NCBI RefSeq assembly: GCF_019550795.1
Contig: NZ_CP080545.1
Coordinates: 5,127,501 to 5,191,500 of the forward strand
Direction of reading: 5' to 3'
DNA: 64,000 nucleotides
From: Paenibacillus sp. sptzw28
GTDB lineage: Bacteria > Bacillota > Bacilli > Paenibacillales > Paenibacillaceae
Part shown: piece after piece, positions 61,746 to 64,000 of the stretch
Numbering within the stretch: the stretch's first letter is position 1
How the letters are laid out: every line of letters begins with the position of its first letter
Program-made: the position numbers and the translations under genes
Notes under the pieces: generated by a model
Seen by the model: the letters and a program-made list of their open reading frames with translations, nothing else
Database searches by the model: none
What the model was told of the DNA's origin: nothing

Positions 61746-63161
61746 CTATTTACCCAGCTCTTTCTTCATTTTTTCAATATCCGGCTTCAGCTTGTTCTGA
61801 ATATTGTCCTGAATTTCCTGAAGGATCGCTTTGGAGTCGAGGTTCTTCTTGATCGCCTTCTGCACGCCTTCGACCCAGATTGGCCAAGCTTTTCCGTCAA
61901 GCGGATTGAGCGTCCTCTTCGGAATCTGCTTCTCGAGCTCCAAGTAGAGCTTAAAGTCTTCTTGTCCGCCCAAAAATGGATCGCTGTGTTTTTGGAACCA
62001 GTCCTTTTCCTGAATGTGCTTCCACCCCGAAAGTGTTCCACCATCGTGCCAAATTTTCCAGGCATCTTCTGAAACATTGGCCCACTCGACGAATGCCCAC
62101 GCCGCTTCTTTGTTCTTGCTTTGCTTTGGGATTACGAACGTGGAGCCGCCGATACCGGTATGTACGCCAAACGGCATCGCCGTCGCTCTCCATTTGCCTT
62201 TCTGTTCGGGTACGAAATTATTAAGGGTACCCGCGCCCCAGTTTCCGAGGACCACACCCGTAAGCTCACCCTTCTTGAGCATTGCTTTCCCCTCATTGCC
62301 CCAAATACTTTTATACGGCGACCATTTGATTTGCTCGCCTCTCTTCGTGACATCCAACAATTCGACCAGACGGTCGCTGTCTCGCGTCCAGTTCAAATTC
62401 GTGTCGAAATAGCCGACTTCGTCTCCGCCCCAGTGAACCGGTCCGTCTCCCCATTCCATAAAGTACTTTCCGTCGGCTTTCAACGTTTGCGCAATCGTGA
62501 ATACGTTTTCAGGATCTTGCATGTATTCCGCCAGTTCGGCCGGATCGCTCGGCAGCCCCAGCTGTTCATAAATATCCGCCCGGTAGAAAAACACGCCAGG
62601 TGCTACGTCCCAAGGAAAGCCGTACTGTTTCATGCCGTCAACCGACTTCCAACGGTTCCAGTTGTAATCAGATACATAGTCCTCATATTTCCCCGCATCG
62701 AACGGCTGCTGCAGCAAGTCCTCCAGCACATCGCCGGTGACGTATCTTGGGAAATGTCCCTGCTCGACAATGGCCACGTCCGGAGCGCCCGAACCGGCCG
62801 CAAGCGTTGTCGCCAGCTTATCGTGCATTTCCATGCCCATTTTCACCACGTTGACCTTGATGTTCGGAGATTGTTTCATGAATTCTTTAGCGATGTCTTC
62901 CAATCCAACGAATGTCCAAACCGTAATTTCTCCTGAGAGGTTGGTTTTCTTCATCATGAGATCGTTGCTGTTCGTTTCTTCTTTCTCTGCCGGAACAGCT
63001 CCCTTTGCTGGAGTTTCGCCGGCTGCATTTTCCGTCGTTTCCTTTGCATTCTCCGTAGTCTTCGAGTCTGTAGACGTTGCAGTGCCACCACCTCCGCAAC
63101 CGGTAAGAACCAATGAAATACTCATAAACAGCATCAATGCGGTACTTATTACTTTTCTCAT
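61746..63161 (-). CDS. Family 1 extracellular solute-binding lipoprotein (sugar ABC transporter)
   Basis: 471 residues. Lipobox LTGC near residue 22, then a Thr/Glu/Ala-rich linker (about 25-65) and a two-lobe sugar-binding protein: GEITVWTFVGLEDIAKEFM, APDVAIVEQGHFPRYV, YGFPWDVAPGVFFYRADIYE and GIGGSTFVIPKQSKNKEAAW. It would deliver a sugar to an ABC permease pair. No permease genes are next to it; the downstream gene is a pseudogene. ATG at 63161 has GGGGAGG seven bases upstream; a longer frame adds 34 residues with no site. Confidence 0.9.
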   Translation of the reverse strand: MRKVISTALMLFMSISLVLTGCGGGGTATSTDSKTTENAKETTENAAGETPAKGAVPAEKEETNSNDLMMKKTNLSGEITVWTFVGLEDIAKEFMKQSPNIKVNVVKMGMEMHDKLATTLAAGSGAPDVAIVEQGHFPRYVTGDVLEDLLQQPFDAGKYEDYVSDYNWNRWKSVDGMKQYGFPWDVAPGVFFYRADIYEQLGLPSDPAELAEYMQDPENVFTIAQTLKADGKYFMEWGDGPVHWGGDEVGYFDTNLNWTRDSDRLVELLDVTKRGEQIKWSPYKSIWGNEGKAMLKKGELTGVVLGNWGAGTLNNFVPEQKGKWRATAMPFGVHTGIGGSTFVIPKQSKNKEAAWAFVEWANVSEDAWKIWHDGGTLSGWKHIQEKDWFQKHSDPFLGGQEDFKLYLELEKQIPKRTLNPLDGKAWPIWVEGVQKAIKKNLDSKAILQEIQDNIQNKLKPDIEKMKKELGK

Positions 63162-63315
63162 TCGAACCCTCCCCTGAATGTATGCCCTTATAAAATTGCA
63201 TGAAGCCCTCTCCGAAACCCCGTTACAGCCTGAAATGATCTTTAAGATGTACGCCCGTCGCATTAGCTCATCGAACCACAGTTAATGTCCAACACCAGAT
63301 TGCACTTGACGATAT

Positions 63316-64000
63316 TCATTTTGCAGGCGTCACGGTCCCATCCGAACTGTCGCCTCTCAAATCGACGATCCCGTACGTAACCGAATTGGCTCTGTCTGTG
63401 CCAAGCGGGTGCGGGCCGCCTGAGATGACGAACACCGAATGCCTGTCGGGCATGGGCACAAGCCCACGGCTGTAACCTATCTCCGCGTTGGATTTGATTT
63501 TGGTCCAGAGTCCCTCACCGTTTTGCGTATTCAGGAACAGTGACTCATCGGAAAAAGCGGAGACGACCAACGTTCCGTTCGCACCTCCCGTCGGGAGCCA
63601 TACCACATACGATGAGCTTTCTGGGCTCGTACCGTCTTCCGCAAGTAATCTGGTTCCTTTTACCGAACCGAAGTTTTCCGGATCCGGCGTGATCTTGTAA
63701 GAAATCTTACAATTTTCTGAACCGCAAACCTCGTAAGTCATGATGTAGTTTCCATTCCCCATTTGCGCGACTACGGGCATTCCCGGACGGTCAACGTACA
63801 ATGGGGATGTCACATCGTCAACGACGGGCCCCCAGTTTACGCCGTCCGCAGATGTTTGATGCACGATCTTTTGGCCATACTGGGGGTCGCGTTGATCGGC
63901 ATAGTAAACGATCATCTTGTTGTCTGCCACTAACAGGAACGGTTCCCAAACCGGCGTGTAACCGTTTTCCGATTTCGGCTGTCCGCCGGAAGCGATCGAG
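63316..64000 (-). CDS. Partial GH93/BNR-repeat-like hydrolase (beta-propeller)
   Basis: The frame is open to the right edge; the part beyond position 64000 is missing. Visible motifs are WEPFLLVADNKMIVYYADQR, DPQYGQKIVHQTSADGVNWG and DRPGMPVVAQMGNGNYIMTY, which resemble the exo-arabinanase GH93 family of the sialidase-like clan. The C-terminal part has GTSPESSSYVVWLPTGGANG and ISGGPHPLGTDRANSV. It ends TPAK with a stop at 63316. It lies 155 bases upstream of the sugar-binding-protein gene and may belong to the same degradation locus. Confidence 0.65.
   Translation of the reverse strand, partial: SIASGGQPKSENGYTPVWEPFLLVADNKMIVYYADQRDPQYGQKIVHQTSADGVNWGPVVDDVTSPLYVDRPGMPVVAQMGNGNYIMTYEVCGSENCKISYKITPDPENFGSVKGTRLLAEDGTSPESSSYVVWLPTGGANGTLVVSAFSDESLFLNTQNGEGLWTKIKSNAEIGYSRGLVPMPDRHSVFVISGGPHPLGTDRANSVTYGIVDLRGDSSDGTVTPAK

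Noticed and set aside
62121..62936. A 271-codon plus-strand frame opposite the sugar-binding lipoprotein
   Set aside because: Shadow of a well-supported lipoprotein gene.

Overview
The window reads like the chromosome of an endospore-forming Firmicute of the Paenibacillus type. The evidence is a GerA/B/C spore-germinant receptor operon, an alr-ndoAI-ndoA toxin-antitoxin locus with the YdcC-type lipoprotein in front of it as in Bacillus, PerR, GatCAB instead of GlnRS, a QoxABCD/CyoABCD-type quinol oxidase with a lipoprotein subunit II, strong AGGAGG ribosome-binding sites with frequent GTG and TTG starts, and many copper-amine-oxidase-like 'stalk' domains on secreted hydrolases. No tRNA, rRNA, CRISPR array, intact insertion sequence or prophage was seen. 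Layout, left to right: a truncated GH18 surface hydrolase runs off the left edge (1-1483); perR and a membrane-anchored DUF4097 protein follow; then the gatCAB operon (4282-7568, minus strand); a small unknown gene; a promoter/terminator leader in front of a ChbG/YdjC carbohydrate deacetylase (8589-9491, plus); the quinol oxidase operon (9571-13553, minus); an AraC regulator downstream of a sugar-catabolic set made of two Gfo/Idh/MocA dehydrogenases and a TIM-barrel isomerase (14254-18453, minus); an M24 peptidase; and a compact Tad-like secretion/pilus operon (20224-26494, minus). Next come a TetR-controlled ABC-2-type membrane protein, ndoA/ndoAI/alr/ydcC, a frameshifted small gene and a DinB/YfiT protein, then the plus-strand germinant-receptor operon (33557-37433). 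The second half is a mosaic of single genes and short operons: DUF1835, SDR, an FMN-type glutamate synthase-like protein with a small partner, DUF2277, an amidoligase-family protein, an ECF sigma factor fused to a peptidase-fold-like domain, a VOC protein, a YtrA-type GntR/ABC operon with a visible promoter and operator, a cysK broken by a short deletion, an SDR/TetR divergent pair, DinB, a MurG-type glycosyltransferase, a YheO-type PAS/HTH regulator, a secreted repeat protein, a His-rich COG0523 GTPase, a GH25 lysozyme and a Gly-Ser hexanucleotide-repeat protein. The right end (59718-64000, minus) is a degraded carbohydrate-uptake/hydrolysis region: an intact sugar-binding lipoprotein, a truncated GH93/BNR-like hydrolase at the edge, and a chimeric pseudogene formed from a solute-binding-protein fragment joined out of frame to the tail of a cell-surface protein. 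How the genes work together: the quinol oxidase four, GatCAB, the Tad-like set, the Ger set and the GntR/ABC set are clear operons with overlapping or closely spaced genes. The least conventional parts are the minimal Tad-like operon with two tiny paralogous membrane peptides and a MinD-like protein that lacks the Walker A lysine, the sigma-factor fusion, and three apparent recent gene-breaking events (32.6 kb, 50.08 kb and 60.8-61.2 kb). All names are from reading motifs and remembered family features; no database search was possible.
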